Source: an uncultured Pelagibacteraceae bacterium
GTDB lineage: Bacteria > Pseudomonadota > Alphaproteobacteria > Pelagibacterales > Pelagibacteraceae
DNA: 64,000 nucleotides
Assembly (NCBI GenBank): GCA_902573425.1
Contig: CACGJO010000004.1
Coordinates: 21,087-85,086 of the forward strand
Direction: 5' to 3'
The notes under the pieces were generated by a model. The model was not told the DNA's origin, ran no database searches, and was given only the letters and a program-made list of their open reading frames with translations. Of this stretch, positions 37,537 to 46,507 are shown piece by piece. Made by a program: the position numbers and the translations under genes. Each line of letters begins with the position of its first letter. The stretch's first letter is position 1.

Positions 37537-39354
37537 TTATTCAACAGTAACAGATTTAGCTAAGTTTCTTGGCTTATCTATATCGCATTTTTTGAATAAA
37601 GCTGCGTGATATGAAAGAAGTTGTAGAGGTATTGTAAATATAAAAGGTGTAAGCGATAAATCAGAGTCTGGTAGATTAATTTGAAACCTTATGTTTTCAC
37701 TAATTACTTTTCCATCAGAATTAGTTAATAATAAAACTTTACCACCTCTAGCTATTACCTCCTGCATATTTGATAAAGTCTTTTCAAAATATTTATCTTT
37801 TGGTGCAATCACAACAACTGGTAAACCATCTTCTATTAATGCTAAAGGACCGTGTTTCATTTCCCCAGCAGGATAACCTTCTGCATGTAAGTATGATAGT
37901 TCTTTTAATTTCAGGGCACCTTCTAATGCAATTGGAAATGAGGAGCCTCTTCCTAAAAACATTGAGCCTTTAGATTCATAAATGTCTTTTGCAATTAATT
38001 GGATTTTTTCTTCTTCTTTTAATGCTTCACTAATTAGTGTGGGTAATTTTTTTAATTCGGAAATTTTCTTTTTATATTCAATATTTTGCATATCATTTCT
38101 TACCTCTGAAATTTTTAGAGAAAGTAAATATAAAACTAACATTTGACCAAGAAAAGCTTTTGTGGAAGCAACTCCTATTTCTGGACCTGCATGAATTGGT
38201 AAAACACAATCTGAATTTCGGGCTATTGAACTTTCAACAACGTTTATTACTGAGCACGTTTTAACATTTTGCTTTTTACACAGGTCTAAAGCAGCGTATG
38301 TGTCAGCGGTTTCGCCAGATTGCGAGACAAAAATATATAAGGCTTTTTTATCAAATCTAACTTTTCTGTATCTAAATTCTGACGCTATATCGACTTCAAT
38401 ATTTATAGATGTAAATTCCTCAAACCAATATTTCGCTACTAAACAAGAATGGTATGCGGTTCCACATCCAATCAATACTATCTTTTTAATTTCCTTTGGA
38501 TCTAGTGGAAGGTTGTAAAAATTTATTTCCTCTCTGATTTTATCAATATATTCTTTTAAACAAGTTTTGGTAGTAACAGGTTGTTCAAAGATTTCTTTTA
38601 TCATAAAATTTTTATAATTCCCCTTGCTAACTGATGCTTTGTCTTCAGAAAGTGTAAAAATTTCTTTATTAATTTTATCTTTGTTGTGGTTATAAAATTT
38701 GACTTCATCTTTAGATAAAACACATACGTCTCCATCATCTAAATATGAAATTTTGTTTGTCATAGACTTTAAAGCATATGAGTCAGAACCTAAATAATTT
38801 TCATTATTTGAATAACCAACAGCTAAGGGACTGCCGCGTCTAGCACCAATTACGAACTCCTTATGATTTCTAAATATTATTCCAAGAGCAAAACTCCCTT
38901 TGAGCATATCTATAGTTTCAAATACTGCTTTTAAGGGATCTAGTTTTTTTAATTTTTCTGTGAGAAGAACTGTTATTACTTCAGTATCAGTTTGAGATTT
39001 AAAAGTCGTACCAGATTTTTCAAATTCTTTTTTTAAATGATCAGAATTTTCTATTATTCCGTTATGTACTACTGATACTATCTCACTTGAGTGAGGATGG
39101 GCATTAACTTCATTTGGAACTCCATGTGTTGCCCACCTTACGTGTCCTATTCCTAAATTTCCTTCGTTTGGACTTTGAAATAAAATTTTTTCGAGTTTTT
39201 CAACTCTGCCAGAACATTTTTTTTCATTAATTTCACCATTTGTAATTGTAGCAAGTCCTGCGGAGTCATAACCACGGTACTCTAATTTTTTCAGGGCATT
39301 TACTATATTAGTAGAAACTTTTTTATTACTGGCTATGCCTATTATCCCACACAT
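37537..39354 (-). CDS. glmS: Glucosamine-6-phosphate synthase (isomerizing)
   Basis: GlmS makes glucosamine-6-phosphate from fructose-6-phosphate and glutamine for peptidoglycan and LPS. The mature N-terminal Cys follows Met ([10 protein letters not shown]); RGYDSAGLA and HVRWATHG are glutaminase marks. Two SIS domains follow with CGTAYHSCLVAKYW, SQSGETADT and the C-terminal KPRNLAKSVTVE. The length of 605 aa is standard. It starts on the last base of the upstream GlmU-like acetyltransferase stop, so both are one transcript. No glmS ribozyme is possible in this arrangement. Confidence 0.97.
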   Translation of the reverse strand: MCGIIGIASNKKVSTNIVNALKKLEYRGYDSAGLATITNGEINEKKCSGRVEKLEKILFQSPNEGNLGIGHVRWATHGVPNEVNAHPHSSEIVSVVHNGIIENSDHLKKEFEKSGTTFKSQTDTEVITVLLTEKLKKLDPLKAVFETIDMLKGSFALGIIFRNHKEFVIGARRGSPLAVGYSNNENYLGSDSYALKSMTNKISYLDDGDVCVLSKDEVKFYNHNKDKINKEIFTLSEDKASVSKGNYKNFMIKEIFEQPVTTKTCLKEYIDKIREEINFYNLPLDPKEIKKIVLIGCGTAYHSCLVAKYWFEEFTSINIEVDIASEFRYRKVRFDKKALYIFVSQSGETADTYAALDLCKKQNVKTCSVINVVESSIARNSDCVLPIHAGPEIGVASTKAFLGQMLVLYLLSLKISEVRNDMQNIEYKKKISELKKLPTLISEALKEEEKIQLIAKDIYESKGSMFLGRGSSFPIALEGALKLKELSYLHAEGYPAGEMKHGPLALIEDGLPVVVIAPKDKYFEKTLSNMQEVIARGGKVLLLTNSDGKVISENIRFQINLPDSDLSLTPFIFTIPLQLLSYHAALFKKCDIDKPRNLAKSVTVE

Positions 39355-39995
39355 TATTTTTTGTTCCTATAATTTTCTATTTCTTCCTGTTCAGACCTCT
39401 CTAAAGCCAAAGAATTTTCTTTTACATCTCTTGTGATTACAGAGCCGGCACCAATAATTGATTTTTTTTTGATTTTAACCGGAGCAACCAAAGATGTATT
39501 TGATCCAACAAAAACATTATCAGAAATAATAGTTTTATTTTTTTTAACTCCATCATAATTACATGTAATAGTTCCAGCTCCTATATTGGTATTTTTTCCA
39601 ATCTCACTATCACCAATATAAGATAAGTGGTTTACCTTTGTTTTAGATTTAATTTTAGATTTTTTTGTTTCAACAAAATTTCCAATTTTAACACCAGACA
39701 TTAAATGTGTTCCTTCTCTAATTCTTGAATAAGGACCTATTATGACTTTATTTTCTATTTTGGCTCCCTCGATATGACTAAAAGACAAAATTTCTACATT
39801 GCTACCTATTTTAACTTTTTTTCCAATTACTACATAAGGGTTTATAGTTACGTTTTTCCCGAATTTAGTATCTTTAGATAAGAATATTGTTTCCGGAGCG
39901 ATTAAATTCACCCCAAGCTTTAAAGCTTTTTTTCTCAATCTTTCTTGATTTGCTCTGTAAGCAGTTGCTTTTTTTAATTTAGAATTTGTCTTCAT
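39354..39995 (-). CDS. GlmU-type glucosamine-1-phosphate acetyltransferase domain, stand-alone
   Basis: A 213-aa left-handed beta-helix protein that equals only the C-terminal half of GlmU. It begins with the linker helix ([18 protein letters not shown]), then hexapeptide repeats. Active-site blocks are [10 protein letters not shown] (Arg93), [22 protein letters not shown] (His123, the catalytic His position) and [12 protein letters not shown]. The pyrophosphorylase half (about 230 residues) is missing, and upstream DNA leads into the divergent gph, so this is not a frameshift remnant. Tight coupling to glmS supports a role in UDP-GlcNAc synthesis. Confidence 0.85.
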   Translation of the reverse strand: MKTNSKLKKATAYRANQERLRKKALKLGVNLIAPETIFLSKDTKFGKNVTINPYVVIGKKVKIGSNVEILSFSHIEGAKIENKVIIGPYSRIREGTHLMSGVKIGNFVETKKSKIKSKTKVNHLSYIGDSEIGKNTNIGAGTITCNYDGVKKNKTIISDNVFVGSNTSLVAPVKIKKKSIIGAGSVITRDVKENSLALERSEQEEIENYRNKK

Positions 39996-40067
39996 AAAAA
40001 TTTCTCTTTACATTAGAATTATGATGGTAATAAGTCACAAAATATTTCTTTTTAATACTTAGAGAAA

Positions 40068-40730
40068 ATGACTCAAAAATTAACAATTTTATTCGATCTT
40101 GATGGTACTCTGGTAGATACAGCACCAGACTTAATGGGCGCTCACAACCATGTTATGAAAAAATTTGGCTATCCACAAAAAAGTCTTGGGGACATAAAAC
40201 ATATTGCTGGTCGTGGTGCTTGGATAATGATGCAAAGAACATTTAGGGACGAAATCAAAGATGAAAAATTGAAAAAAGCAATGGTAAAAGAATTTATAGA
40301 TTATTATGCCAAAAATATAGATAAAGGAAGTAAACCAATAAGAGGAGTGGTCAATTTTTTAGAATGGGCGAAATCAAATCAGATATTAATGGGTGTGTGT
40401 ACAAATAAGCAAGAAAGGCTTGCGACAGATCTATTAAAAAAAATTAATTTGTCACAATATTTTGAATATATTGCTGGTTGCGATACTTTCGAATTTAATA
40501 AACCTGATCCTCGTCATTTAACTAACGTGATAGAAATAATAGGAGGAAGTATTAACAAAAGTATTATGGTTGGTGATAGTGAAGTAGATTCGCAATCAGC
40601 AGAAAATGCAAAAATTCCTTTTATTTTAGTTGAAGAAGGTTATACAGAAAAAAACGTAAGCGAAATTCCACATAAAACCTTAATAAAAAATTTTTTAAAT
40701 TTTGAAAGTATTGTTAAAAATTATTTATGA
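40068..40730 (+). CDS. gph: HAD-family phosphoglycolate phosphatase-like
   Basis: A 220-aa HAD hydrolase with the catalytic FDLDGTLVDTAPDL (nucleophile and acid Asp), GVCTNKQERLA (motif II Thr), then KPDPRHL (motif III Lys) and MVGDSEVDSQSAENA (motif IV). The APDL follow-up to motif I is typical of Gph, which clears 2-phosphoglycolate. A related phosphatase specificity is possible. It overlaps the LysE-type gene by four bases. Confidence 0.83.
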   Translation: MTQKLTILFDLDGTLVDTAPDLMGAHNHVMKKFGYPQKSLGDIKHIAGRGAWIMMQRTFRDEIKDEKLKKAMVKEFIDYYAKNIDKGSKPIRGVVNFLEWAKSNQILMGVCTNKQERLATDLLKKINLSQYFEYIAGCDTFEFNKPDPRHLTNVIEIIGGSINKSIMVGDSEVDSQSAENAKIPFILVEEGYTEKNVSEIPHKTLIKNFLNFESIVKNYL

Positions 40731-41329
40731 TAGATCTTCAGTTGTTTACAGCGCTAATAACTTATTATTTTATTATGTTCGCAACACCGGGTCCTAATAA
40801 CGCAATGTTAACAGCATCGGGATTAAAGTTTGGATTTTACAAAACTCTTCCACATCTGATTGGTATACCGTTGGGTCATATCTTTCAAATAGGGCTAGTG
40901 TGCTTTGGTTTGGGTAATTTGTTTTTAATATTTCCTCAACTACAATTTTATATGAAAATCTTATGTTTTATTTATTTAATCTATCTTGGTTGGAAGATTA
41001 TTGGTTCTTTTAGTCTTGTCAAAAAAGATACTAAAGGTAGACCTTTGAAGTTTTATGAAGCATCTCTATTTCAATTTATTAATCCTAAAGCATGGACAAT
41101 AGCAATAACTGTAGCATCAGGTTTTTTCCCGACTGAGGAAAAATTTTTAGTAGCCACTATGTTTATAACTATTACTGCTGCTGTAGTTTGTTTTCCATCA
41201 ATATGTATTTGGGCGATTTTTGGAAATTCGTTGCGAATTTATATTAAAAATGAAAAAGCAAAAAAAATTACAGAGTATATCTTGGCTATATTATTGATTT
41301 TAACAGCTATTACTGTGCTTTTAAAATAA
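40727..41329 (+). CDS. LysE/RhtB-family exporter
   Basis: A 200-aa inner membrane protein with six hydrophobic segments. The LysE-family mark FATPGPNNAMLTASGLKFGF lies after the first segment, and FQFINPKAWTIAITVASGF in the middle. Members export amino acids or related metabolites. It is coupled to gph. The substrate is not evident; streamlined marine bacteria usually keep several of these genes. Confidence 0.86.
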   Translation: MIDLQLFTALITYYFIMFATPGPNNAMLTASGLKFGFYKTLPHLIGIPLGHIFQIGLVCFGLGNLFLIFPQLQFYMKILCFIYLIYLGWKIIGSFSLVKKDTKGRPLKFYEASLFQFINPKAWTIAITVASGFFPTEEKFLVATMFITITAAVVCFPSICIWAIFGNSLRIYIKNEKAKKITEYILAILLILTAITVLLK

Positions 41330-41367
41330 TCTTTGATTTTATATTTTTGTTTTAATATAAAAACTGA

Positions 41368-42264
41368 ATGCATTTTACAAAAAAAGATGCCAAAACAAAA
41401 AGAAAAGATTTTTTAAACAACCTTAAGGAAAAAAAATTACTTAGATTCCCGGGTGCATACAATCCTTTATGCGCAAAGTTAATTGCAGAGATTGGTTTTG
41501 ATGGTGTTTATATATCTGGCGGTGTTATGTCAAATGACCTTGGAATTCCAGATATAGGTTTGACTACACTTAAACATGTTAGTTACAGAGCAAATCAAAT
41601 TGCCAAAGTTACTGATTTACCGTCAATAGTTGATGCTGATACTGGTTTTTCAAATTGTAAAAAAACAATAGAAACTTTTGAAGAAATGGGTCTTTCCGGG
41701 TGCCACATAGAAGATCAAATTGCAGAAAAAAGATGTGGTCACTTGGACAATAAAGAACTGATTTCAAAAGATGAAATGATTAAAAAAATTAAAGAGGCTG
41801 TTGCTTCAAGAAAAGATCCAAATTTTTCAATTATAGTAAGAACAGATGCCAACCTTGTAGAGGGACTTGAAAAAACGATTGAAAGAATAAAATCATATGA
41901 ATCTGTAGGTGCAGATATAATATTCCCAGAATCTATGAAAGATGAAAAGGAGTTTGAAAAAGTTAGAAAAAACTCAAAAGTCTTTTTATTAGCTAATATG
42001 ACAGAATTTGGAAAATCAAAACTATTATCCACAAAAGAATTAAAAAATTTAGGATATAATATTGTTATATATCCAGTAACAACACAAAGGTTAGCAATGA
42101 AAAGCGTAGAAGATGGTCTAAAGTCTATTTTTAAGGATGGACATCAAAATAACATTATAGATAAAATGCAAACTCGAAAAAGATTGTATGAATTGGTAGA
42201 GTATGAAAAGTATAATACTCCTGATAAAAAAATTACTGATTTTAAAACAGAGGGACACGAATAA
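41368..42264 (+). CDS. prpB: Methylisocitrate lyase-like (isocitrate lyase/PEP mutase superfamily)
   Basis: PrpB splits 2-methylisocitrate to pyruvate and succinate. The 298-aa TIM-barrel protein has FPGAYNPLCAKL at the start, DADTGFSN (metal Asp), and the lyase signature EKRCGHLDNKEL with its catalytic Cys. RTDANLVEGLEKTIER follows. It ends two bases before prpC, a pairing that supports propionate metabolism by the methylcitrate cycle. No prpD or prpE is in the window. Confidence 0.88.
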   Translation: MHFTKKDAKTKRKDFLNNLKEKKLLRFPGAYNPLCAKLIAEIGFDGVYISGGVMSNDLGIPDIGLTTLKHVSYRANQIAKVTDLPSIVDADTGFSNCKKTIETFEEMGLSGCHIEDQIAEKRCGHLDNKELISKDEMIKKIKEAVASRKDPNFSIIVRTDANLVEGLEKTIERIKSYESVGADIIFPESMKDEKEFEKVRKNSKVFLLANMTEFGKSKLLSTKELKNLGYNIVIYPVTTQRLAMKSVEDGLKSIFKDGHQNNIIDKMQTRKRLYELVEYEKYNTPDKKITDFKTEGHE

Positions 42265-42266
42265 AT

Positions 42267-43391
42267 ATGGCTGAAGAAATTAAAAAAGGTTTAATGGGAA
42301 TAGTTGTTGATGAAACAACTATCTCTCAAGTAATGCCTGAAATAAATTCTCTAACTTATAGAGGTTATAAGGTCCAAGATCTTTGTGAAAAATGTAGTTT
42401 TGAAGAGGTAGCTTATTTGGTTTTAAATGGTGAACTTCCAAAATCTAAGGAGCTTAAAAAATTTATTAAAGAAGAGAGAAAAAATCGTAAATTATCAAAA
42501 CAAATCTTAAATGATATTAAAAATATGCCTAAGAGGGCACATCCTATGGATGCCATTCGATCAGCAGTTAGCTTAATGGGTCTTGAAGATAAAGATACAA
42601 GAGATAATTCTCCAAAAGCAAATATGAGAAAAGCGATGAGAATTTTTGCGCAAACACCTACCGCTGTAGCAGCATATTTTAGAGCCCGAAAAGGTAAGAA
42701 GTTTATCCCTCCAAATAAAAAATTATCTTATTCAGAAAATTTTTTTAATATGATGTTTGATAAAGTTCCTAACAAAGACATTGTAAAAGCTTTTGATGTA
42801 TCAATGATACTTTATGCTGAACACAGTTTTAATGTTTCGACTTTTACTGCAAGAACAATTACGAGCAGTCTTTCAGACATGCATGGAGCTATAACTGGGG
42901 CAATAGCTAGTTTAAAAGGCCCATTACATGGTGGTGCAAATGAAGCAGTAATGCATATGTTCAAAGAAATTAAGAAACCAGAGAAAGCTGAAATATGGAT
43001 AAATAATGCTCTTAACAAAAAGAAAGTTGTTATGGGTTTTGGACACAGAGTCTATAGAAGTGGAGACTCAAGAGTTCCAACAATGAAAAAATATTTTTTA
43101 AAAGTTGCAGAATTAAAAAAAAATACTAAATATCCTCAAATGTATGAGACCCTTGAGAGGGTTATGCTTGAAAGAAAAAATATTCATCCAAATGTAGATT
43201 ATCCATGTGGTCCTACGTATCATCTAATGGGTATAGATACAGATTTTTTTACACCGGTATTTGTTATGGCAAGAATAACGGGTTGGTCAGCTCACATCAT
43301 AGAGCAACATGCGGCTAACAAACTTATAAGACCTTTGTCTAAGTATAAAGGCAGTGAACACAGAGAAGTTTTATCGCTGAATATTAGATAA
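42267..43391 (+). CDS. prpC: 2-methylcitrate synthase (citrate synthase family)
   Basis: A 374-aa citrate synthase-type enzyme that would condense propionyl-CoA with oxaloacetate. It starts with KKGLMGIVVDETTISQV and shows YAEHSFNVSTFTAR (catalytic His), GPLHGGANEAV, MGFGHRVYRSGDSRV and MARITGWSAHIIEQ (Arg, His). The short form and the neighbouring prpB favour methylcitrate synthase, but a housekeeping citrate synthase role cannot be ruled out. It converges with nrdB with two bases between stops. Confidence 0.87.
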   Translation: MAEEIKKGLMGIVVDETTISQVMPEINSLTYRGYKVQDLCEKCSFEEVAYLVLNGELPKSKELKKFIKEERKNRKLSKQILNDIKNMPKRAHPMDAIRSAVSLMGLEDKDTRDNSPKANMRKAMRIFAQTPTAVAAYFRARKGKKFIPPNKKLSYSENFFNMMFDKVPNKDIVKAFDVSMILYAEHSFNVSTFTARTITSSLSDMHGAITGAIASLKGPLHGGANEAVMHMFKEIKKPEKAEIWINNALNKKKVVMGFGHRVYRSGDSRVPTMKKYFLKVAELKKNTKYPQMYETLERVMLERKNIHPNVDYPCGPTYHLMGIDTDFFTPVFVMARITGWSAHIIEQHAANKLIRPLSKYKGSEHREVLSLNIR

Positions 43392-43393
43392 TT

Positions 43394-44395
43394 TTATGAA
43401 AAAGCTTCTGCCCAAGAACCTTTGGTAGATGCTTTTGAATATTCTGTTGCTCTACCTTCAAAAAAGTTCATATGTTCAACAGCATTGAGCATTGTATCTA
43501 ACCAAGTAAGAGGATTTTTGTCGATTTTGTAAATCGGTTGTAGGCCGAGCTGGATTAATCTTCTATCACCTATCCATCTAATATATTTCTTAACTTGATC
43601 AGCGGTTAGACCTTGTATGGGTCCCATCTTGAAAGCTAAGTCTATAAATGCGTCTTCATGAGCGATAATTGTTTTGCATGCATCATAAAGTTCATTTTTT
43701 AATTTTTCTGTCCAGATCTCAGGGTTCTCTTTAATAAAGGCTCTGAAAAGTCTGATCATAGAATTACAATGAAGTGTTTCGTCTCTTACTGACCAAGTAA
43801 CTATTTGACCCATACCTTTCATCTTATTATGCCTTGGAAAATTTAGAAGTATTGCAAAACTTGCAAAAAGTTGAAGTCCTTCAGTAAAGGCACTGAATAC
43901 TGCTACAGTCTTAGCTATATCTGCTTTTGAGTTAACATTAAATCCTTGCATGTAATCATATTTATCTTTCATCTCTTTATACTTCATGAAAGCAGAGTAT
44001 TCTGACTCTGGCATACCTATAGTATCAAGTAAATGTGAATAAGCTGCTATGTGCACTGTCTCCATGGCAGCAAAAGCGGTCATCATCATTAGGACTTCTG
44101 TTGGTTTAAAAACGGTTGTGTAATGTCTTAAATAGCAGTTGTTAACTTCAACATCAGCTTGAGTAAAAAATCTAAAAATTTGAGTTAATAAGTTCTTTTC
44201 CTCTTGAGATAAGTTTTTCTGCCAATCTCTTACATCGTCTCCAAGCGGTACTTCCTCTGGTAACCAATGAATTCTTTGTTGAGTTAACCATGCATCATAG
44301 CACCATGGATATCTAAAAGGTTTATAAACTGGATTTTCTACTAACAACCCGCCTTTAAAAATTTCTTTTTCTTTTTTTAAATTAATTACTGACAT
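43394..44395 (-). CDS. nrdB: Ribonucleotide reductase class I, beta subunit
   Basis: NrdB holds the diiron-tyrosyl radical cofactor that starts ribonucleotide reduction in NrdA. Iron ligands lie in AQADVEVNN-type QADVEVNNCYLRHY, AMETVHIAAYSHLLD and VRDETLHCNSM; the Tyr in AAYSHLLD aligns with the radical Tyr122 of E. coli. I place the start at the ATG at 44395 (333 aa) since GAGGAG lies eight bases upstream, whereas the GTG three codons earlier abuts it. It overlaps the end of nrdA by ten bases. Confidence 0.95.
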   Translation of the reverse strand: MSVINLKKEKEIFKGGLLVENPVYKPFRYPWCYDAWLTQQRIHWLPEEVPLGDDVRDWQKNLSQEEKNLLTQIFRFFTQADVEVNNCYLRHYTTVFKPTEVLMMMTAFAAMETVHIAAYSHLLDTIGMPESEYSAFMKYKEMKDKYDYMQGFNVNSKADIAKTVAVFSAFTEGLQLFASFAILLNFPRHNKMKGMGQIVTWSVRDETLHCNSMIRLFRAFIKENPEIWTEKLKNELYDACKTIIAHEDAFIDLAFKMGPIQGLTADQVKKYIRWIGDRRLIQLGLQPIYKIDKNPLTWLDTMLNAVEHMNFFEGRATEYSKASTKGSWAEAFS

Positions 44396-46338
44396 GATAA
44401 ACACTCCTCATATTTATTATCCTCATTACTTGATTCTTTTTTGTTTGAATAAACATTCTTTGTCACATCTGTTGATGAACCTGCATTAATATTTTCGGCT
44501 CTTTGAATAGATTTAGATCTACAATAATAAAGGCTTTTTAAACCTTTTTTCCAAGCTTGAAAATGTAATTGGTGAAGATCTTTTTTATGCACGTCTGCAG
44601 GTACAAAAACGTTAACTGATTGTGCTTGTGAAATGTGTGGAGTTCTATCTGCTCCTAATTCAACAATCCACCTCTGATCTATTTCGAAAGCTGTTTTAAA
44701 TGTTTCTTTCTCTTCTTTGGTCAGGAATTCAAGGTGAGAAACTGACCCTTGATTTGTTGTTATACTAGACCAGACTTCATCTGTATTTTTTCCATGTTTT
44801 TCTAAAAGTTTCGCCAAATACTTATTTCTAACATTGTATGAACCAGATAGAGTTTTGTGTGTATAGCTGTTGGCAGCGATAGGTTCAATTCCAGGTGAGG
44901 CTCCACCACAAATAATTGAAATTGAAGCTGTTGGCGCAATTGCAGTTTTGTTTGAAAATCTCTCTTTTATTCCAAACTCTTCTGCGTCTGGGCACGCTCC
45001 TCTTTCCTCCGCAAGATCTTTTGATGCTTGGTCAACCTTTTTTTGTATCAATGTAAATATTTTTTTATTCCATACTTTGCTCATTACAGATCCAAAGGGA
45101 ATTCCCTTTTGTTGAAAATAAGAATGTAATCCCATAACACCCAAACCTACACTTCTTTCTCTTGCTGCTGCATATTTCGCGTTTGCAAAGCTATCCGGTG
45201 CTTTATTTATAAAATCTGTAAGAACATTGTCTAAAAATCTCATTATATCTTCAATAAAATTTTCATCATCTTTCCATTCATCATACTTTTCTATGTTTAA
45301 AGAGGATAGACAACACACTGCTGTTCTCTCGTTTCCTTCTCTGTCTTTTCCTGTTGGTAATGTAATCTCACTACAAAGATTTGAAGTTTTAACAGTCAGT
45401 CCGGCTAATTTATGATGCTGAGGTATTTGTCGATTCACAGTGTCGATATAAATTATGTAGGGTTCGCCTGTTTCCACCCTAGCAGTTAAAAGTCTTATCC
45501 ATAAATTTCTTGCAGATAAAGTTGCTTGGACTGATCCATCTTTTGGACTTTTTAAAGCCCACTGACTATCTGTTTCAACCGCTCTCATAAAAGCATCAGA
45601 AACTAAAACACCATGATGTAAGTTTAGTGATCTCCTGTTTGTATCACCACCTGTGGGCCTTCTCATTTCAATAAACTCTTCTATCTCAGGGTGATCAATT
45701 GGTAGATAACAAGCAGCTGATCCTCTTCTTAGTGAACCTTGGCTAATAGCTAAAGTTAAAGAGTCCATCACTTTGATGAAAGGTATTATCCCTGAAGTTT
45801 TACCTACTTTACCAATTTTTTCTCCAATGGACCTTAGGTTGCCCCAGTAACTTCCAATTCCTCCACCCCTTGCAGCTAACCAAACATTTTCACTCCATAA
45901 ATCTAAAATACCATTCAAACTATCTCCTGCTTCATTTAAAAAACATGAAATAGGCAAACCTCTTTCTGTGCCGCCGTTAGAAAGAACTGGTGTGGCAGGC
46001 ATGAACCATAAATTGCTAATATAATTATAAAGTCTTTGAGCATGAAGATTGTTGTCAGCATATGTGCTTGCAACTCGAGCGAATAAATCTTGGAAAGATT
46101 CATTTTGTCCTAAATATCTGTCAGATAAAGTTGCTCTACCAAAATCAGTGAGATTTTTATCTCGTGATCTATCGATTTTGATTATAATTCCTTTATCGTT
46201 TTGAAAAAGTTCTGTTTCTTGGTTTAACGAGAATAAATCTGGTTTTTTACTATTAATATCTTTTAAAAGATCGTTATTTTCAATCTTGTCTAAATTTGAG
46301 ACGGCCTTTTCAATTGCCAAAGTTACATTTTTATTCAT
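44386..46338 (-). CDS. nrdA: Ribonucleotide reductase class I, alpha subunit
   Basis: NrdA reduces ribonucleoside diphosphates. At 650 aa it is shorter than E. coli NrdA (761) and I see no N-terminal ATP-cone, the domain that senses dATP. Redox and radical Cys residues are in LPISCFLNE, TSNLCSEI and a C-terminal CLSC, and PTASISIICGGASPGIEP is the family signature near the active site. The gene is followed by nrdB with overlap. Two probable NrdR boxes lie 35-81 bases upstream of the start. Confidence 0.95.
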   Translation of the reverse strand: MNKNVTLAIEKAVSNLDKIENNDLLKDINSKKPDLFSLNQETELFQNDKGIIIKIDRSRDKNLTDFGRATLSDRYLGQNESFQDLFARVASTYADNNLHAQRLYNYISNLWFMPATPVLSNGGTERGLPISCFLNEAGDSLNGILDLWSENVWLAARGGGIGSYWGNLRSIGEKIGKVGKTSGIIPFIKVMDSLTLAISQGSLRRGSAACYLPIDHPEIEEFIEMRRPTGGDTNRRSLNLHHGVLVSDAFMRAVETDSQWALKSPKDGSVQATLSARNLWIRLLTARVETGEPYIIYIDTVNRQIPQHHKLAGLTVKTSNLCSEITLPTGKDREGNERTAVCCLSSLNIEKYDEWKDDENFIEDIMRFLDNVLTDFINKAPDSFANAKYAAARERSVGLGVMGLHSYFQQKGIPFGSVMSKVWNKKIFTLIQKKVDQASKDLAEERGACPDAEEFGIKERFSNKTAIAPTASISIICGGASPGIEPIAANSYTHKTLSGSYNVRNKYLAKLLEKHGKNTDEVWSSITTNQGSVSHLEFLTKEEKETFKTAFEIDQRWIVELGADRTPHISQAQSVNVFVPADVHKKDLHQLHFQAWKKGLKSLYYCRSKSIQRAENINAGSSTDVTKNVYSNKKESSNEDNKYEECLSCQ

Positions 46339-46372
46339 AATATCCCTATTTTAATGACTTATTTGAGTAAAA

Positions 46373-46419
46373 CAACTACATGTTGTGTTACGGATTTATT
46401 AATACACTAAATAACATAC
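46373..46419 (-). promoter_or_regulatory. Probable tandem NrdR boxes upstream of nrdAB
   Basis: Box one (46373-46388) reads ACACAACATGTAGTTG on the minus strand and keeps the ACAC-W-A...T-W-G core of the NrdR consensus. Box two (46404-46419) reads GTATGTTATTTAGTGT, with a good right half (TAGTGT) and a poor left half. Their centres are 31 bases apart, i.e. three helical turns, the known spacing for NrdR pairs. NrdR itself is not in the window. Confidence 0.55.
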
Positions 46420-46507
46420 ATAGCAAGAGAACATTATATGAACATAAATGTTTTTTCAAGTTTAAAATAATTCTGTTAAATCTAATGTTAATAAATCAAT
46501 TGAAATA

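Noticed and set aside
39354..40067. glmU broken by frameshift
   Set aside because: No uridyltransferase-like coding remains lie upstream; the gap is 72 bases and then gph starts on the other strand.
39996..40067. glmS ribozyme or other riboswitch near glmS
   Set aside because: glmS starts on the last base of the preceding stop codon, and the 72-base gap before the pair shows no structured RNA that I can recognise.
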